DNA from: Pachysolen tannophilus NRRL Y-2460
Taxonomy: Eukaryota > Ascomycota > Pichiomycetes > Alaninales > Pachysolenaceae
Direction: 5' to 3'
Length of the DNA: 64,000 nt
Assembly (NCBI GenBank): GCA_001661245.1
Contig: KV454016.1
Location: 540,853 to 604,852 of the forward strand
The notes beneath the pieces were generated by a model. That model did no database searches. It saw only the letters and a program-made list of their open reading frames with translations, and was not told the DNA's origin. Position numbers and translations under genes: made by a program. The stretch's first letter is position 1. Every line of letters starts with the position of its first letter. Of the stretch, positions 23,727-34,636 are shown piece after piece.

Positions 23727-24821
23727 ATGTTAAGTAGAAATAAGTGTAGGATAAAGTTTCTTTCTTCTTTTGAGTCCAGCCATTATGGTGGAATTAGACA
23801 ATATTTTCTAAAATCGAGTGATTTGAATCAATTAGTATATGGATCAATAATGGATAATAATTTTAATAAGGGGAAGAATAATTTTAAAATGAAAAGAGAT
23901 GAAGGAATAAATAATATAGATTTACCCAATAATAATCGTGAACTTTGGTTATTGAAAAAATATTCAAAAATTTTAACTAAATTCCCATTAATTTTGATTT
24001 TACAAGATAATCATGAAACTAAGACTAATTTAAATTGGAATCAATTATGCCAAAAAATAGAGACTTTAAATATGGAAAAAAATTATGAAATACTATTTCG
24101 TAATAAAGATAAAGATAAAGAAAAAGAAAATAATAGTACAATTAGTTATAGTAGTTATAGATTTAGTGTTGATCCCAATAATTTATTACGATTATATGAT
24201 ACTCAAGCTATAAATAACGTGAAAATATTTTTAATTGCGTTAAAATACTCTAGATTAATCTTATCAAATAAAGAAAATGAATTATTTAAATTTCAAAACA
24301 AATCGACAAATGATCTTTGTACCGAGTGGTCAAATAAAATTGACATTACAAGTGCAAGTGCAAGTGCAACTACAAGTGCAACAACCATAGATGCAAAGAG
24401 AGAAAAAAGAAAAGATGAAGAAGAATTACTGAATCAAGATTCAATTACGCTGAGCTTAAGCCACGAAAAGGGTCTTAAAATCATATGCATATCCCGGGAA
24501 ATGTTATCCAACAATAATGAAAATAGTGATTCTTTTTCTAACCTTTTAAAACTGTTGTCTGATTTTAAATTTCGTACAAAATTGGTTCGATTATCTTTAA
24601 ATCTATTAAGTAATAACGGTTTATTACAATCACTAGAAAATTCTACTAATGAAATTCAAACAATAGAACAAGACTACTATAATACCTTATTAAGTTATAA
24701 CAAATCAAGAGAAACTTATGAAAAGAATTATTTGACAAAAATAGGTGAATTGGGTTTGACAAAAGTAGTCAAAAGCATGGATTCGGAGTACGCTTATCTT
24801 ATGCACGAAAATATTTTCTGA
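23727..24821 (+). CDS. Probable mitochondrial large-subunit ribosomal protein uL10m (Mrpl11-like)
   Basis: 364 aa, weakly conserved. The N-terminus (MLSRNKCRIKFLSSF) is basic and hydrophobic, like a mitochondrial presequence. Two blocks resemble yeast uL10m. One is ELWLLKKYSKILTKFPLILILQDNH (about residues 71-96; compare the K-YL-x-Y-x5-FP-x-VL block of that family). The other is near the end: LLKLLSDFKFRTKLVRLSLNLLSNNGLLQSLENS. Between them lie a polar insertion with a Ser/Ala repeat (encoded by AGTGCA units near 24351-24380) and Asn-rich stretches. The first in-frame ATG after a stop is at 23727. The assignment rests on pattern similarity only; an unrelated mitochondrial protein remains possible. 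Confidence 0.5.
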   Translation: MLSRNKCRIKFLSSFESSHYGGIRQYFLKSSDLNQLVYGSIMDNNFNKGKNNFKMKRDEGINNIDLPNNNRELWLLKKYSKILTKFPLILILQDNHETKTNLNWNQLCQKIETLNMEKNYEILFRNKDKDKEKENNSTISYSSYRFSVDPNNLLRLYDTQAINNVKIFLIALKYSRLILSNKENELFKFQNKSTNDLCTEWSNKIDITSASASATTSATTIDAKREKRKDEEELLNQDSITLSLSHEKGLKIICISREMLSNNNENSDSFSNLLKLLSDFKFRTKLVRLSLNLLSNNGLLQSLENSTNEIQTIEQDYYNTLLSYNKSRETYEKNYLTKIGELGLTKVVKSMDSEYAYLMHENIF

Positions 24822-25015
24822 AATTAGTTTCTTTATTTTTGGACCCTTTAGTATAAATAAAGTACATATAATTTGATTCTAATAATATAAAATAAATAAT
24901 AGTTGTAAGAATAGTTGTAAGAGTAAAAAAAATATCAGTTCTTGGTGTAAGATTAATTTATGATTATAAAAGCGCTTGGATTGATGGTTTAGACTTATTA
25001 TCAGATGATTGAATA

Positions 25016-26863
25016 ATGGCGTTAATTTTTGTACATGGTAGGAGGTTAAAACCGTTAAAGTTTTTCGGTATTTTATTATTAGTGGTTTTCGGTATTTATT
25101 GGTCAACTAGAAGTTATAGAAGTGATGGAAATGAAGATGATGAAAAGGGGATTTCAGTTTCATATACAGATGTTGAATTTATTAATAGTGTTCAAAAATT
25201 AGAAAAAGAACAAAATGTATTATTTGATGAAGAATCTACAAAAAAATTAAAGAATAAAAAACAACAACAACTGAAAATACTGCAAAAAGATTCTTCTTTA
25301 TTTTTTGCCAAATCACATAATAAAAAATGTGCTGATTATTTAGAATATTCCAAGAAACCACATCCTCCATTATCAGAAGGTGATTTACAATTACCATATA
25401 TGAGACCTCCAGAACAATGTCGAACGTTTAAATCAGAAATTGTAGAAAAAATTATTAATGATTTAACTGGGAAAATAGAAAATCCTGATTTAGCTAGATT
25501 GGTAGAAAATTGTTTACCAAATACTTTAGATACAACAATCTTATGGTTTGAAGAAGAATCTGGACAAAAACAAGGTTACCCAAATACTAATTCAGTAGAT
25601 TATACTAAATTAGCAAAGACATTTGTTGTCACTGGAGATATCCATGCTGAATGGTTAAGAGATGCAGCTAGGCAATTATCAGTTTATCAACCAATGATTA
25701 AATATGATAAAAATTTACAAAATTTGATGAAAGGTGCTATAAATTTACAAGCATGGTATATTACAAAAGCTCCATATTGTAATGCTTTTCAACCACCAAT
25801 GGAATCAAATATAAAAAGAAAACCTTCTGCAATAGATTATGTGACTCCAAGACCTTCTTGGAAACATGTTTTTGAATGTAAATGGGAATTAGATTCATTG
25901 GCTTCTTTCTTAACATTGTCTAATGAATATTACGAAAATTCGGGAGATTTATCATTTATTAATGATATATGGTTGGACGCTTTTGAAATGATATTGACAG
26001 TATTGAGAAGACAATCATCACCAACTTATGATAAAAATGGAGGTGTATTACCTTATTATTATACTTTCCAACGAGACACAAAAATTGGCTCAGAAACTTT
26101 ACCTCTTGCTGGTACAGGTAATCCTGTAAATCTCGATACTGGACTTATTAGATCTTCTTTTAGGCCTTCAGATGATGCTTGTATTTTACAATTTTTCATT
26201 CCTGCAAATGCTCATATGTGTGTAGAGTTGAAAAGAGCAATTAAATATTTGAAAAAAACAAATCAAAATAATTTATCAACAATTGCTGAAAATTTTATCG
26301 AAGCAATCTATAAAGGAATATATGAACATGGAATAATTGATCATCCAACTTTTGGTAAAATATTTGCTTATGAAGTTGATGGGTATGGTGGTAAAATTTC
26401 AATGGATGATGCTAATCTTCCATCTTTATTATCATTACCTGATTTAGGTTTTGTTTCAGCAACAGATGAAATTTATCAAAATACTAGAAAAGCTATTCTT
26501 TCAAAATCTGGGAACCCATACTACTTAACAGGTAAATATTTTAAAGGTATTGGTGGTCCTCATATTGGTATCACTTATGCTTGGCCAATGAGTTTATTAA
26601 TTGCTATAAGAACGTCTGATGATGATAAAGAAATTCTTGATACTTTAAATTTACTTATTGAAAGTACTGGTGGTTTAGGTTTAATGCACGAATCTGTCAA
26701 TGTTAACTTTCCTCAAGGATTAAGTTATACAAGACCATGGTTTGCCTGGTGTAATAGTGAATTTGGTAAAACTATTTTAGATTTAGCTAAAAGAAAACCT
26801 CATTTGATTTTTAAAGATGAGTTTAAAAATCTTAGTTACGACGTTGAGAATTTGAAGCTTTGA
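25016..26863 (+). CDS. GH125-family alpha-mannosidase-like membrane protein (Mug157-like)
   Basis: 615 aa, glycoside hydrolase family 125 (metal-independent alpha-1,6-mannosidase fold; fission yeast Mug157 belongs here). One N-terminal membrane helix at about residues 15-30 (KFFGILLLVVFGIYWS) suggests a type II protein with its catalytic domain in the secretory lumen. Family blocks are intact: FVVTGDIHAEWLRDAARQL, YITKAPYCNAFQPPMES, RPSWKHVFECKWELDSLA, SSFRPSDDACILQFFIPANA, DDANLPSLLSLP, and GIGGPHIGITYAWPMSL near the end. Length is normal. The likely role is trimming of mannan or N-glycans in Golgi or ER; the substrate is unknown. The gene converges on NPA3, 191 bp apart. Confidence 0.88.
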   Translation: MALIFVHGRRLKPLKFFGILLLVVFGIYWSTRSYRSDGNEDDEKGISVSYTDVEFINSVQKLEKEQNVLFDEESTKKLKNKKQQQLKILQKDSSLFFAKSHNKKCADYLEYSKKPHPPLSEGDLQLPYMRPPEQCRTFKSEIVEKIINDLTGKIENPDLARLVENCLPNTLDTTILWFEEESGQKQGYPNTNSVDYTKLAKTFVVTGDIHAEWLRDAARQLSVYQPMIKYDKNLQNLMKGAINLQAWYITKAPYCNAFQPPMESNIKRKPSAIDYVTPRPSWKHVFECKWELDSLASFLTLSNEYYENSGDLSFINDIWLDAFEMILTVLRRQSSPTYDKNGGVLPYYYTFQRDTKIGSETLPLAGTGNPVNLDTGLIRSSFRPSDDACILQFFIPANAHMCVELKRAIKYLKKTNQNNLSTIAENFIEAIYKGIYEHGIIDHPTFGKIFAYEVDGYGGKISMDDANLPSLLSLPDLGFVSATDEIYQNTRKAILSKSGNPYYLTGKYFKGIGGPHIGITYAWPMSLLIAIRTSDDDKEILDTLNLLIESTGGLGLMHESVNVNFPQGLSYTRPWFAWCNSEFGKTILDLAKRKPHLIFKDEFKNLSYDVENLKL

Positions 26864-27054
26864 AATTGCTAATATTTGGCTATTATTTATTTGTTTTTTT
26901 AGAAAATTTAAAGAGAAATAAAGAAAGAAAAAAAAAGATAAAAGTATTTTGTTATCCTTATATTTGTCTACATGAATTACAAAAAAAAAAAAAAAACATA
27001 AGTAAAATAGACACAAAACAATAATTGTGTTAATAGAGTGAAGATTTAATTAAA

Positions 27055-28248
27055 CTAATTTGTTCTATTTATGTAGTTTGCAATATCTTCAGCTGTTTTA
27101 CTACTAGAAGTTTTAGCAGTTTGTTCAAAAGCAGCTTGATAACGAGCTTGTAAATCAGCATCTGTCTTATTATTGATTTCTCCATTTCTATCAGTTGGAA
27201 AAGTATATTCTCTTTCTGGTTGTTCATCTTCATCTCTTTCTTCATAAGCAGTTTCTTCAGTTTCAGATTCCAAATCTGATAATACATCAACGTTATTATT
27301 TTCCAAATTTTCCCCATTTTTAAAATCCCCATTTTTTTTAATATTTTTAGTATGATCTTTAATTCCTAAATCATTCATTAAATGAGTTAAATTTTTTTCT
27401 TTTTCTTGTTTTTCAATTAATTGTTTTTCCTTTATTATTCTTTCCCTTTCCTTTGCATAAACTTCATTATATTCTTCTGTTTTCTTATCAATAGCATTCA
27501 AGAAATCATCAAAACCTTCCCCAGTATATGCAGAACAAGCAACAACATCTAATGTAGAATAAAATTCTTCCAACATCAATGACATTGAATTTACCAAAGA
27601 TGACATATAACCTGAACCATTTGAAAATTCACCATTCATATTTGGATCAGTTCTTAAACTTTCTTGAAATTTTTCAAAATCTTGCATCCATTCTTTAGCA
27701 AAATCTGCTTTTTCAACATCTGTCTTATTAAATACAACAATCATTGGTAATTTTGTCTTATATAATATTGAACATGCATATAACATATTTGAAATAAATG
27801 TAGTTGGAGAAGAACTTCTTGGGGTATCAATAATATAAGCAATAATAGTTGGGAAAGTAGAAGCAAACGCTTCAGTGATGATTGCACCAGAAGCAGACCA
27901 AATAAAACATTCAATTTGTCCAGGTGTATCTATTATACAATGAGAAAAATTATCCAGTCTTTTCTCTACAAGATTAATAACTTGATCTATCTTTGTAGCA
28001 AATAAATTTAAAGAAGTCACAATAGCACCATTAGGACCTAAATTATACTCTTCCATAACCTTCTTATATTTCACAGAATCCCTTATATCTATATTACAAC
28101 CAAATGGAACTTTTGAAACAGCTGGATCTAAATTAATCACATATGGAGGTTTTTTCTTAGAATGTAAATGCGAATTTAATCTTTGCATAAATGTGGTCTT
28201 CCCAGAACCAGCCATACCAACACAAATAACAGTCGGAGCATTAACCAT
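27055..28248 (-). CDS. NPA3: GPN-loop GTPase 1 (Npa3)
   Basis: Essential cytosolic GTPase needed for assembly and nuclear import of RNA polymerase II. 397 aa. It has a P-loop GMAGSGKT (residues 10-17), the diagnostic GPN insert at 70-72 ([14 protein letters not shown]), switch II DTPGQIE (106-112) and the FNKTD specificity motif near 170. The C-terminal third is charged (EESETEE-type and [14 protein letters not shown]), as in other Npa3 proteins, and ends in Ser/Thr-rich helices. Length is typical. The next gene on the same strand, EMC3, lies 500 bp upstream and is unrelated. Confidence 0.95.
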   Translation of the reverse strand: MVNAPTVICVGMAGSGKTTFMQRLNSHLHSKKKPPYVINLDPAVSKVPFGCNIDIRDSVKYKKVMEEYNLGPNGAIVTSLNLFATKIDQVINLVEKRLDNFSHCIIDTPGQIECFIWSASGAIITEAFASTFPTIIAYIIDTPRSSSPTTFISNMLYACSILYKTKLPMIVVFNKTDVEKADFAKEWMQDFEKFQESLRTDPNMNGEFSNGSGYMSSLVNSMSLMLEEFYSTLDVVACSAYTGEGFDDFLNAIDKKTEEYNEVYAKERERIIKEKQLIEKQEKEKNLTHLMNDLGIKDHTKNIKKNGDFKNGENLENNNVDVLSDLESETEETAYEERDEDEQPEREYTFPTDRNGEINNKTDADLQARYQAAFEQTAKTSSSKTAEDIANYINRTN

Positions 28249-28748
28249 CTTGCTTACTCTAATTTTTCCTTCTTCCCAAATTAAACCAATACCTACTCAG
28301 TAAGACAAACAAATAAAAAAAATTATAATAATATAATATACACCTTATAGCTTGATAAAACCGGTATTATTATTAATATTATATAGAAAATTTTTCAAAA
28401 AAGAGGACAAAAACACAAAGAAGTGCACAAGGACTCAAAACTCTAAAACAGGAAAATTTGTTTTGTTAATTGAAAAAGTTAATGGCTGGGCAGCCGCATA
28501 CCAAAAGACGTTTTTACAACAGAAGAAAGAACCTTTCTCTTTGGTGAGTATTCATCTTTTATTTGGGTTGAAGAAGTAGGTATAGAAAAGTAGAAATGAT
28601 GATGTTAACATTAGTTTTGTTGAAAAGTATAAGATGTGGGATTTTTATAAATATTTCGTAATTTATATATATATATCTATATATTATTTTTGTGTAGTTA
28701 TTCAATTTTTTATATAAAGATTTTTATAAATTAATTGCTTAATTTGAT
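28249..28748. other. Intergenic region NPA3-EMC3
   Basis: 500 bp between the NPA3 start and the EMC3 stop, both on the minus strand. It holds the NPA3 promoter and a TA microsatellite near 28664-28686. A 75-codon plus-strand frame lacks an ATG start and any recognisable similarity, so it is not called. Confidence 0.5.
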
Positions 28749-29641
28749 TTAAGCGTATAATTTCAATATTCTTTCTTCAATTTCATCCATACATGATGTA
28801 TATTGTAGTATCATTACACTTTCAGATTCTCCCTTCATGACTTTATGTACTTGTATATTAGCACCTGGCATTTGTATAGGCATTTGTTGAGTTTGTTGTT
28901 CTAATAATGCAGAATCACTTTTTAAAATCAAACTATAAACAGCTTTTAAACCAAATAAATTAACAAAATACCAACTAATTGAGCTTACCCATCTAACATC
29001 TAAATCAGGTGTTGAAACTCCATTTTGAAGCATTGATTTAAATCTTAAAGTTAAAGGAAATGGTAATTTCATTATTACAAATCCAGCAAAGAAATAATTC
29101 ACCCACCACATAATCACCGCCTGTGGGACATAATTTGCTATATTATTTTTAATCATTGAAAACATTAAATTAGGAGCATTTGGATCTGAAAGAGGATTTG
29201 GAGGAAGTTCATTAGGATCTGGTATACCATCTTTTAAATATTTCATGGATTTCATTGTCTCTGAAATATGTTTTTTCCTTAATTCAAAATCTTGTTTTGA
29301 AGGTAATATAAAATAATTTTTCCTAAATATAGCTGAATGTTGAAGGTGTTGTCTGTTGAACCAAACCAAAAAAAAATAATTAAAAATTAAAAATGATCAA
29401 TTGTTAGTTTATTTCTATCCTCATACCTTCGAGTCCCTTTTAGAAAATTTTTTTTCTTTTTAAATTTCATTTTATTCACTTACTGTTCTCTAACCAGTTT
29501 CCATTCTTGTAACTTTGGAGATGGTTCAAGTAAAATCGTTATATATGTTCTTAATACACCAACTAAAACCATCGCAAAAGAAATGGGTAATAATACCCAA
29601 TACCTTAAACTAGGATCTAGAACTAAATCAGGAACTGCCAT
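28749..29641 (-). CDS. EMC3: ER membrane protein complex subunit 3, two exons
   Basis: YidC/Oxa1-related core subunit of the EMC, which inserts tail-anchored and polytopic proteins into the ER membrane. Exon 1 is 29484-29641 and exon 2 is 28749-29352; 253 aa. The 131-nt intron (29353-29483) has GTAAGT, branch AACTAAC (plus-strand 29403-29409) and an ACAG acceptor. Exon 1 supplies the conserved start: VPDLVLDPSLRYWVLLPISF, a first membrane helix, then RTYITILLEPSP. Exon 2 holds AIFRKNYF, LMFSMIKNNIANYVPQAVIM, the paired membrane helices, and SSISWYFVNLFGLKAVYSLI. Without exon 1 the first helix is lost and no proper ATG precedes the family region. A CTG codon lies just before the exon junction (29495-29497). 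Confidence 0.93.
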
Positions 29642-29813
29642 TCTCTATCCAATTTTTCATTTAATAGATCAAATGGTTATTAAAGATATTATTTTTATAT
29701 TTTTAAATATATTTATAAATATTTTATTTTATTTATTTATTTATTATACAAAAAGTTCAAAAGAGAATTTCGAGTTCCTGGCGCACTACCGGCAATTTTC
29801 CCAAATCCATTTT

Positions 29814-30839
29814 TTAGGCATACAAACCATCTTCATAACCGACGGGAAGAGGTTTATTTCCATATACACCTAACCATGATTTTGGGATTTTATTTAAATT
29901 GATATTTTCTAAAAATTGAAGGATTTTTGGGTTAGATGTATTTAATAATTTAAAAATTTTGAAAAATTTTAAATCTAAGAGTTTAGCATCATGTGAATTA
30001 TCTCCTTCATAAACAAAAATTGATAAAATAATTAAATTTATTGAATAATTGTTTGTATTTTTAGTTTCAATTGTAGTATCTTCTGGAGCATTTGTTGAAT
30101 TTGCACTTAAGAATTTTGTTAAATTATTTGCCGCTGTAGTTGCTTCTTTTTCAATTTGTGTTGGTTTGAATTTTTGTAATGATAAATCTTTATTATTTGA
30201 AACAATTTTTACAAACCCATTAATAAATTTTGAATGATTTTTTTCATTTACTTCTTTAATTATATTAAAATTATTAATATTATTATTTTTAGTAAAATCA
30301 TTTTCAATTTCTTCATCATCAATTGATAATTTTTTGAAAAAATCATTTAAATTATCATCATCATAATATATTTGAAATTTTTTTTCATTATTTAATTGTA
30401 ACCCAAAATCTTCAGAATTTAAAATTATAACTTTACTAAATCCAACATTATGAATAAATGGAAGAATTAATTCTGTTAAAAACATATTTTGATAACCTGG
30501 TAAAATTGGAGATCTTTGTTGTAAAACTGAAATTTTTAAATCTTCACCATAATATAATTCTAATGATGATAAAATTCCATTTTCTTGATTTTCTTTCTCT
30601 TGTATAAAATTATTAGAATCTATGTTTGCATCTATAGCACAATCAACTGGTGAAACAAAAGGATACAAATACGTATCATCCAATCTACCAACTAATTTCA
30701 AATTCAAATTATAAATTAATAAATCCACTGCTAATTGTGGTGTATTACCAATTGAAATTGTCGGAAGTACCAATACAGAATCTTTTAAAATATTCAATGT
30801 ATCTATTGGATCTGAACCTGGCACAGAATGAAACGACAT
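29814..30839 (-). CDS. PBA2: Proteasome assembly chaperone Pba2 (Add66/PAC2)
   Basis: Partner of Pba1 in the heterodimer that guides alpha-ring assembly of the 20S proteasome. 341 aa with the start at MSFHSVPGSDP, the first ATG directly before the family N-terminus. Key blocks are LVLPTISIGNTPQLAVDLLI, LVGRLDDTYLYPFVSP and QQRSPILPGYQNMF (all conserved in PAC2), then SKVIILNSEDFG. It is longer than the 267-aa S. cerevisiae protein because of Asn/Lys-rich insertions in the C-terminal half. The stop lies 173 bp from the start of EMC3 on the same strand. Confidence 0.87.
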   Translation of the reverse strand: MSFHSVPGSDPIDTLNILKDSVLVLPTISIGNTPQLAVDLLIYNLNLKLVGRLDDTYLYPFVSPVDCAIDANIDSNNFIQEKENQENGILSSLELYYGEDLKISVLQQRSPILPGYQNMFLTELILPFIHNVGFSKVIILNSEDFGLQLNNEKKFQIYYDDDNLNDFFKKLSIDDEEIENDFTKNNNINNFNIIKEVNEKNHSKFINGFVKIVSNNKDLSLQKFKPTQIEKEATTAANNLTKFLSANSTNAPEDTTIETKNTNNYSINLIILSIFVYEGDNSHDAKLLDLKFFKIFKLLNTSNPKILQFLENINLNKIPKSWLGVYGNKPLPVGYEDGLYA

Positions 30840-31205
30840 CTTTTCAATTTTTAATAATCTACTATTGCAAAACAAAAATTCACTAATAGTCAGTACTCTA
30901 AACAAAAATAATAAATAAAAGAAGAAGAAACACTCTGGTATTATCAAGTGATTTTGAATTTGAAATAAATATATATATAAATATATATATATAAGAAATG
31001 TGGTTTATTTTATAGCCTCTTTCATTAAAACTGTTTGCTAAAAACATAACTAAAAAATTAAAAAAATAGAAAAAATACAAAGGAAAGAAACAAAAAAGAT
31101 AAAATTCTCATAAAAAGAAAAAGCAAAAAGCAAAAAAAAAGAAACACCGATTTGAAATTAGAATTAGAATATTAATTAGGTTGTTTCCATTAGGAGGAAA
31201 ACGTG
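30840..31205. other. Divergent PBA2 / SEN34 promoter region
   Basis: 366 bp of A/T-rich sequence with a TATA microsatellite near 30969-30992 and A-rich leader toward SEN34. No distinctive motif or gene is seen. Confidence 0.5.
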
Positions 31206-32123
31206 ATGGAAGAAGAGAAAGTTCTGATAACAGTTATAGGTGATAGGGCGTTGATTTTTTCATTGGATGATGTCAAGAGATTAAGAGATTTAAAAGTGAC
31301 TGGTGTACTTTCAGGAACACTTCCTATTGCTACTCAACAGAATATATTTCTTGGGTTGCCATTACAATTAATGAGTGAAGAAGTTGTATATTTAGTATTG
31401 AATCGGTATGGATATTTAGTTCCTAGTAAATTTTTTTATAATAATTTACTTTCAAGTAGTACTGATGGTGATTTAGAGAAATTTTTAGAATTAAAAAATG
31501 AAATTTTCCAATCTCAGACTAAGCAAAAAGAGTTGGATAATTTAGTCAAACAGAAAAATCTTGTTAATAATAATAATAATAATGGTAATGGGAATTCACA
31601 TTTAGTTTTACATAAAGGTTCGAATAATGAGTCAACTTTTTTCTATGAAATTGATAACCAATCACTTAAGAGTTATCCATCTTATAAAAGTTTCCAAAAA
31701 TATTATGATAAATCAGATATTCAATTAAAATTGTTGAATGAATTTTTCATGAAAAATGGAGGAGATTTATTAATGGCTAATTGTAATATGTTTTCTTACC
31801 TTTTATCGAAAAATTATTATATAGCTCCAGGTTTAAAATTTGGTGGGAATTTTATTGCATACCCTGGTGACCCATTAAATTACCATTCTCACTTGATAGT
31901 TAATGTCATCCAGGATTTTTACACAGACGATATCGGGTTGAATAGAATCGTTAATGGTGGTAGATTGGCTACTAGTGTCAAGAAAATTTGGACAATAGGA
32001 GGTAATAAGAATGGAAATAAAAGCTACAAAGATTTGAGGTTCCCACCAAACAATGAAACTCTTCACCAACAACAACAACAAGACTTGGTCTGCTTCTCTA
32101 TAGAATGGTCGGGATTCGGATAA
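31206..32123 (+). CDS. SEN34: tRNA-splicing endonuclease catalytic subunit Sen34
   Basis: Catalytic subunit of the tetrameric tRNA splicing endonuclease that cuts the 3' splice site of pre-tRNAs, such as the intron-containing tRNA-Lys in this window. 305 aa. The N-terminal domain has VIGDRALIFSLDDVKRLR and VTGVLSGTLP. The C-terminal endonuclease fold has SKNYYIAPGLKFGGNFIAYPGDP with the catalytic Tyr, then NYHSHLIV with the catalytic His, and later the catalytic Lys in LATSVKKIWTIG. A Lys/Asn-rich linker separates the two. The ATG at 31206 is preceded by an in-frame GTG that is not a start. Length matches the family. Confidence 0.93.
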   Translation: MEEEKVLITVIGDRALIFSLDDVKRLRDLKVTGVLSGTLPIATQQNIFLGLPLQLMSEEVVYLVLNRYGYLVPSKFFYNNLLSSSTDGDLEKFLELKNEIFQSQTKQKELDNLVKQKNLVNNNNNNGNGNSHLVLHKGSNNESTFFYEIDNQSLKSYPSYKSFQKYYDKSDIQLKLLNEFFMKNGGDLLMANCNMFSYLLSKNYYIAPGLKFGGNFIAYPGDPLNYHSHLIVNVIQDFYTDDIGLNRIVNGGRLATSVKKIWTIGGNKNGNKSYKDLRFPPNNETLHQQQQQDLVCFSIEWSGFG

Positions 32124-32278
32124 CTGAAAAACCTTTTTTTTAAACCGTTTATTTCTTTGTATATAGTTATATATATTTATATTTTATCTATTTTGTACTA
32201 ATTATATGATGTGATGACCTGATGATGTTAATTTTTAAACTATACAAAAAAGAAAGAAAAAAAATTTTTTTTTTCAGC

Positions 32279-32289
32279 TGAAAAATTTT
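32279..32289 (+). promoter_or_regulatory. RRPE-like element upstream of LIA1
   Basis: TGAAAAATTTT, the ribosomal RNA processing element found in promoters of ribosome-biogenesis and translation genes, ends 87 bp before the LIA1 ATG. No PAC element was noticed beside it. Confidence 0.4.
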
Positions 32290-32375
32290 TTTGTTTTATC
32301 AAAAATTAATCTATTCAATCAAGAAGTTTTTGAAGTTTTAAGATTAGGTTTAATATCAGGTTGGAGGGTTAAAAA

Positions 32376-33344
32376 ATGTCATCGGATGAAGTAGATGAGA
32401 ATAGTAACTTGGAACAGTTGAGAGATATCTTGATAAATAAGTCAGGAGATGTTAAATTGTCCAGTAGGTTCAGAGCGCTTTTTTTATTAAAATCCATTGG
32501 ATCAGAATTTGAAAAAGATAAAGTGAGAGCTAATACTGCTATTAGATATATTGTTGAATGTTTTAAAGATAATTCTGAACTTTTGAAACATGAAGTTGCT
32601 TATGTCTTAGGACAGACTAGGAATTTGGATGCTGCACCTTTACTTAGACAAGTTTTAGCTGATAAAAATCAGCAATGTATGGTTAGACATGAAGCTGCAG
32701 AAGCTTTAGGAGCATTAGCTGATATTGAATCTTTAAAAATGCTTCAAGATTATTTTGAAAATGATCCTGAATTAGAGATAAGGCAAACATGTGAATTAGC
32801 AATAGAAAGAATCAAATGGGAAAATAGTACACTGTCAAAAACTGAAATTTTACAAGAATCTTTATATTCATCTATTGATCCAGCTCCACCATTAGCAATT
32901 ACACAAGATGAAGATAAAAATGAATCCGAAAAAATTGCAAAATTAACACGAGTATTGAATGATCAAGAACTGCTGTTATTTGAACGTTATAGAGCAATGT
33001 TTAGACTTCGGGATATTGGAACAGATGAAGCTTGTCTTGCATTGGCAAGTGGGTTTAATGATCCTTCAGCTTTATTTAAACATGAAATTGCTTACGTCTT
33101 TGGACAATTATGTAATCCAGTTACCGTTCCTTCTTTGATAAAAGTATTACAAGATAAGTCTCAAGCTGGAATGGTTAGACATGAGGCTGCAGAAGCTTTA
33201 GGTTCAATTGCCACTGATGAAGTATTACCAATTTTGAAAAGTTTTCTTAATGATGAGGAAGATGTGGTAAGGGAAAGCGCTGTTGTTGCGTTGGACATGT
33301 ATGAGTACGAAAATTCAAACGAAATGGAATATGCTACAGTTTAA
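32376..33344 (+). CDS. LIA1: Deoxyhypusine hydroxylase Lia1
   Basis: Di-iron HEAT-repeat enzyme that completes hypusine formation on eIF5A. 322 aa. It is built as two similar halves, each with two iron-binding His-Glu pairs: H72-E73 ([10 protein letters not shown]), H105-E106 (RHEAAEALG), H236-E237 ([10 protein letters not shown]) and H269-E270 (RHEAAEALG). All four pairs are intact. The linker SSIDPAPPL and the second-half opener [16 protein letters not shown] are family hallmarks. Two adjacent CTG codons at 32970-32975 encode residues 199-200, just before LFERYR. Length is normal. Confidence 0.96.
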   Translation: MSSDEVDENSNLEQLRDILINKSGDVKLSSRFRALFLLKSIGSEFEKDKVRANTAIRYIVECFKDNSELLKHEVAYVLGQTRNLDAAPLLRQVLADKNQQCMVRHEAAEALGALADIESLKMLQDYFENDPELEIRQTCELAIERIKWENSTLSKTEILQESLYSSIDPAPPLAITQDEDKNESEKIAKLTRVLNDQELLLFERYRAMFRLRDIGTDEACLALASGFNDPSALFKHEIAYVFGQLCNPVTVPSLIKVLQDKSQAGMVRHEAAEALGSIATDEVLPILKSFLNDEEDVVRESAVVALDMYEYENSNEMEYATV

Positions 33345-33501
33345 TAACCTAAGGAAAAAAAAGAAAAAAAAAGAACTTAATTATTAATATATATATGCTT
33401 TTTTATATTTTAAATTAAAACCTTTATTAAACCTTTCTATGTAATCTAAAACCAAGTGAAAAAACAAACGAAAAAAAAAAATAACCTCAATGAAAACTAT
33501 T

Positions 33502-33876
33502 TCAATTGTTAGTTCTAAACCTATAACCACAATCTGTACAAGTATAAAAAACAGTTGCACCTTCATCAGCAGATCTTAACTGTAAAGTATGATATTGCAT
33601 TTCTTCATTACCACATTGCGGACATTTTTCCTTTATAGTAGCACCTTCATCCAATTCAGATTTCTTCAACGAAGTCTTGACTACCGATTTCTTTGATTTC
33701 AAAGCCGAGGGGAAAGCATCTTCCGAAGTTGACGTTACCACTTTTAAATTTTTAAATTGTGTTGATTGATATTCTTTTAAACATACTTTGCAATTTAAAG
33801 GTTTTGATGGATCAGAAACAGAGTCCAACAAATTCCCACAATCAGTACAAAATATCAAAGATCCAACTACAGACAT
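33502..33876 (-). CDS. RPA12: RNA polymerase I subunit A12.2 (Rpa12)
   Basis: Small Pol I subunit with TFIIS-like activity in RNA cleavage and termination of rDNA transcription. 124 aa, the normal size. The N-terminal zinc ribbon uses C10, C13, C29 and C32. The C-terminal zinc ribbon uses C85, C88, C113 and C116 and contains the family hairpin QLRSADEGATVFYTC with the acidic DE pair. The start is the ATG before SVVGSLIFC; the upstream in-frame codons are A/T low complexity. The promoter has RRPE and PAC-like elements, matching ribosome-biogenesis control. Confidence 0.95.
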   Translation of the reverse strand: MSVVGSLIFCTDCGNLLDSVSDPSKPLNCKVCLKEYQSTQFKNLKVVTSTSEDAFPSALKSKKSVVKTSLKKSELDEGATIKEKCPQCGNEEMQYHTLQLRSADEGATVFYTCTDCGYRFRTNN

Positions 33877-33973
33877 CCCTCCTATCCATATAGATATATA
33901 GATATATCTTATAATACCAATATCGTAAATAATTTTAATTATCAATTCATAGTTATTAACTTGATAAACCTTT

Positions 33974-33984
33974 TGAAAAATTTT
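33974..33984 (-). promoter_or_regulatory. RRPE element, RPA12 promoter
   Basis: TGAAAAATTTT (plus-strand reading), identical to the yeast RRPE consensus, is about 100 bp upstream of the RPA12 ATG. It is paired with a PAC-like GAGATGAG 42 bp further upstream. The element lies between RPA12 and CCT5 but is far closer to RPA12. Confidence 0.55.
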
Positions 33985-34636
33985 TTATAGAGAGAAAAAA
34001 AAAAATTTTTCACCAGGTAATAAAAGAGATGAGATTGAATATACAACGACAGTGACAACGACAACGACAATGATACAAAGAACAAAAACAATAATCGTTA
34101 GATTACAATGGAACCCAAGAGAATAGATCCAAGTAAATCAATTAGAAGATAGAGACACATCTCAGTAGAAGTTGTAAAAAAAAAAAAAACTATGAAATTG
34201 TATTTGTAATTGTTTCAAAAAAAAATGAATAATAACTTGATCATTTTTAAAATCTTTCAAAGAAACTACAAAGTCATTTTTTTAAAAACAACAATAGCAC
34301 ATAAAGTTTCTAATTTCTACTTTACTAGAATCTCATTGAGCTACCAAAAACTCTAGACTATATCTTTATTTCAAGTTTCCAACAATTAGCTGTTGTTTTT
34401 AAGAGTTTTTTTGTTCAAATTTTCATCAATTTTTTTAAAATAACGCGAAAATTTTGATTTTTGTCCGAATAATAAAAAAAAAGACGAAGAAGAAGAAGAA
34501 GAAGATTAAAATAAATATTTAATTATTTTAATTAAATATTCATCAAAGGATTAATCAGATTGATTGGGGATTTGTGTTCTGTATTCTTATTTGTTGTTGA
34601 AGAGGAAATAGGTAATAGATTGTTTAGTTTTTAAAA
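33985..34636. other. Remaining RPA12 / CCT5 divergent region
   Basis: About 650 bp. It holds an ACGACA-type short tandem repeat near 34044-34072, homopolymer A runs, GAAGAA repeats near 34484-34505 and an A/T-rich CCT5 leader. No gene was recognised. Confidence 0.5.
34026..34033 (-). promoter_or_regulatory. PAC-like element, RPA12 promoter
   Basis: GAGATGAG differs by one base from the PAC consensus GCGATGAG. The same octamer stands next to an RRPE before UTP18, which makes chance less likely. Confidence 0.5.

Noticed and set aside
28352-28579. 75-codon plus-strand frame between NPA3 and EMC3
   Set aside because: It starts at TTG and the sequence resembles no family; probably promoter DNA of NPA3.
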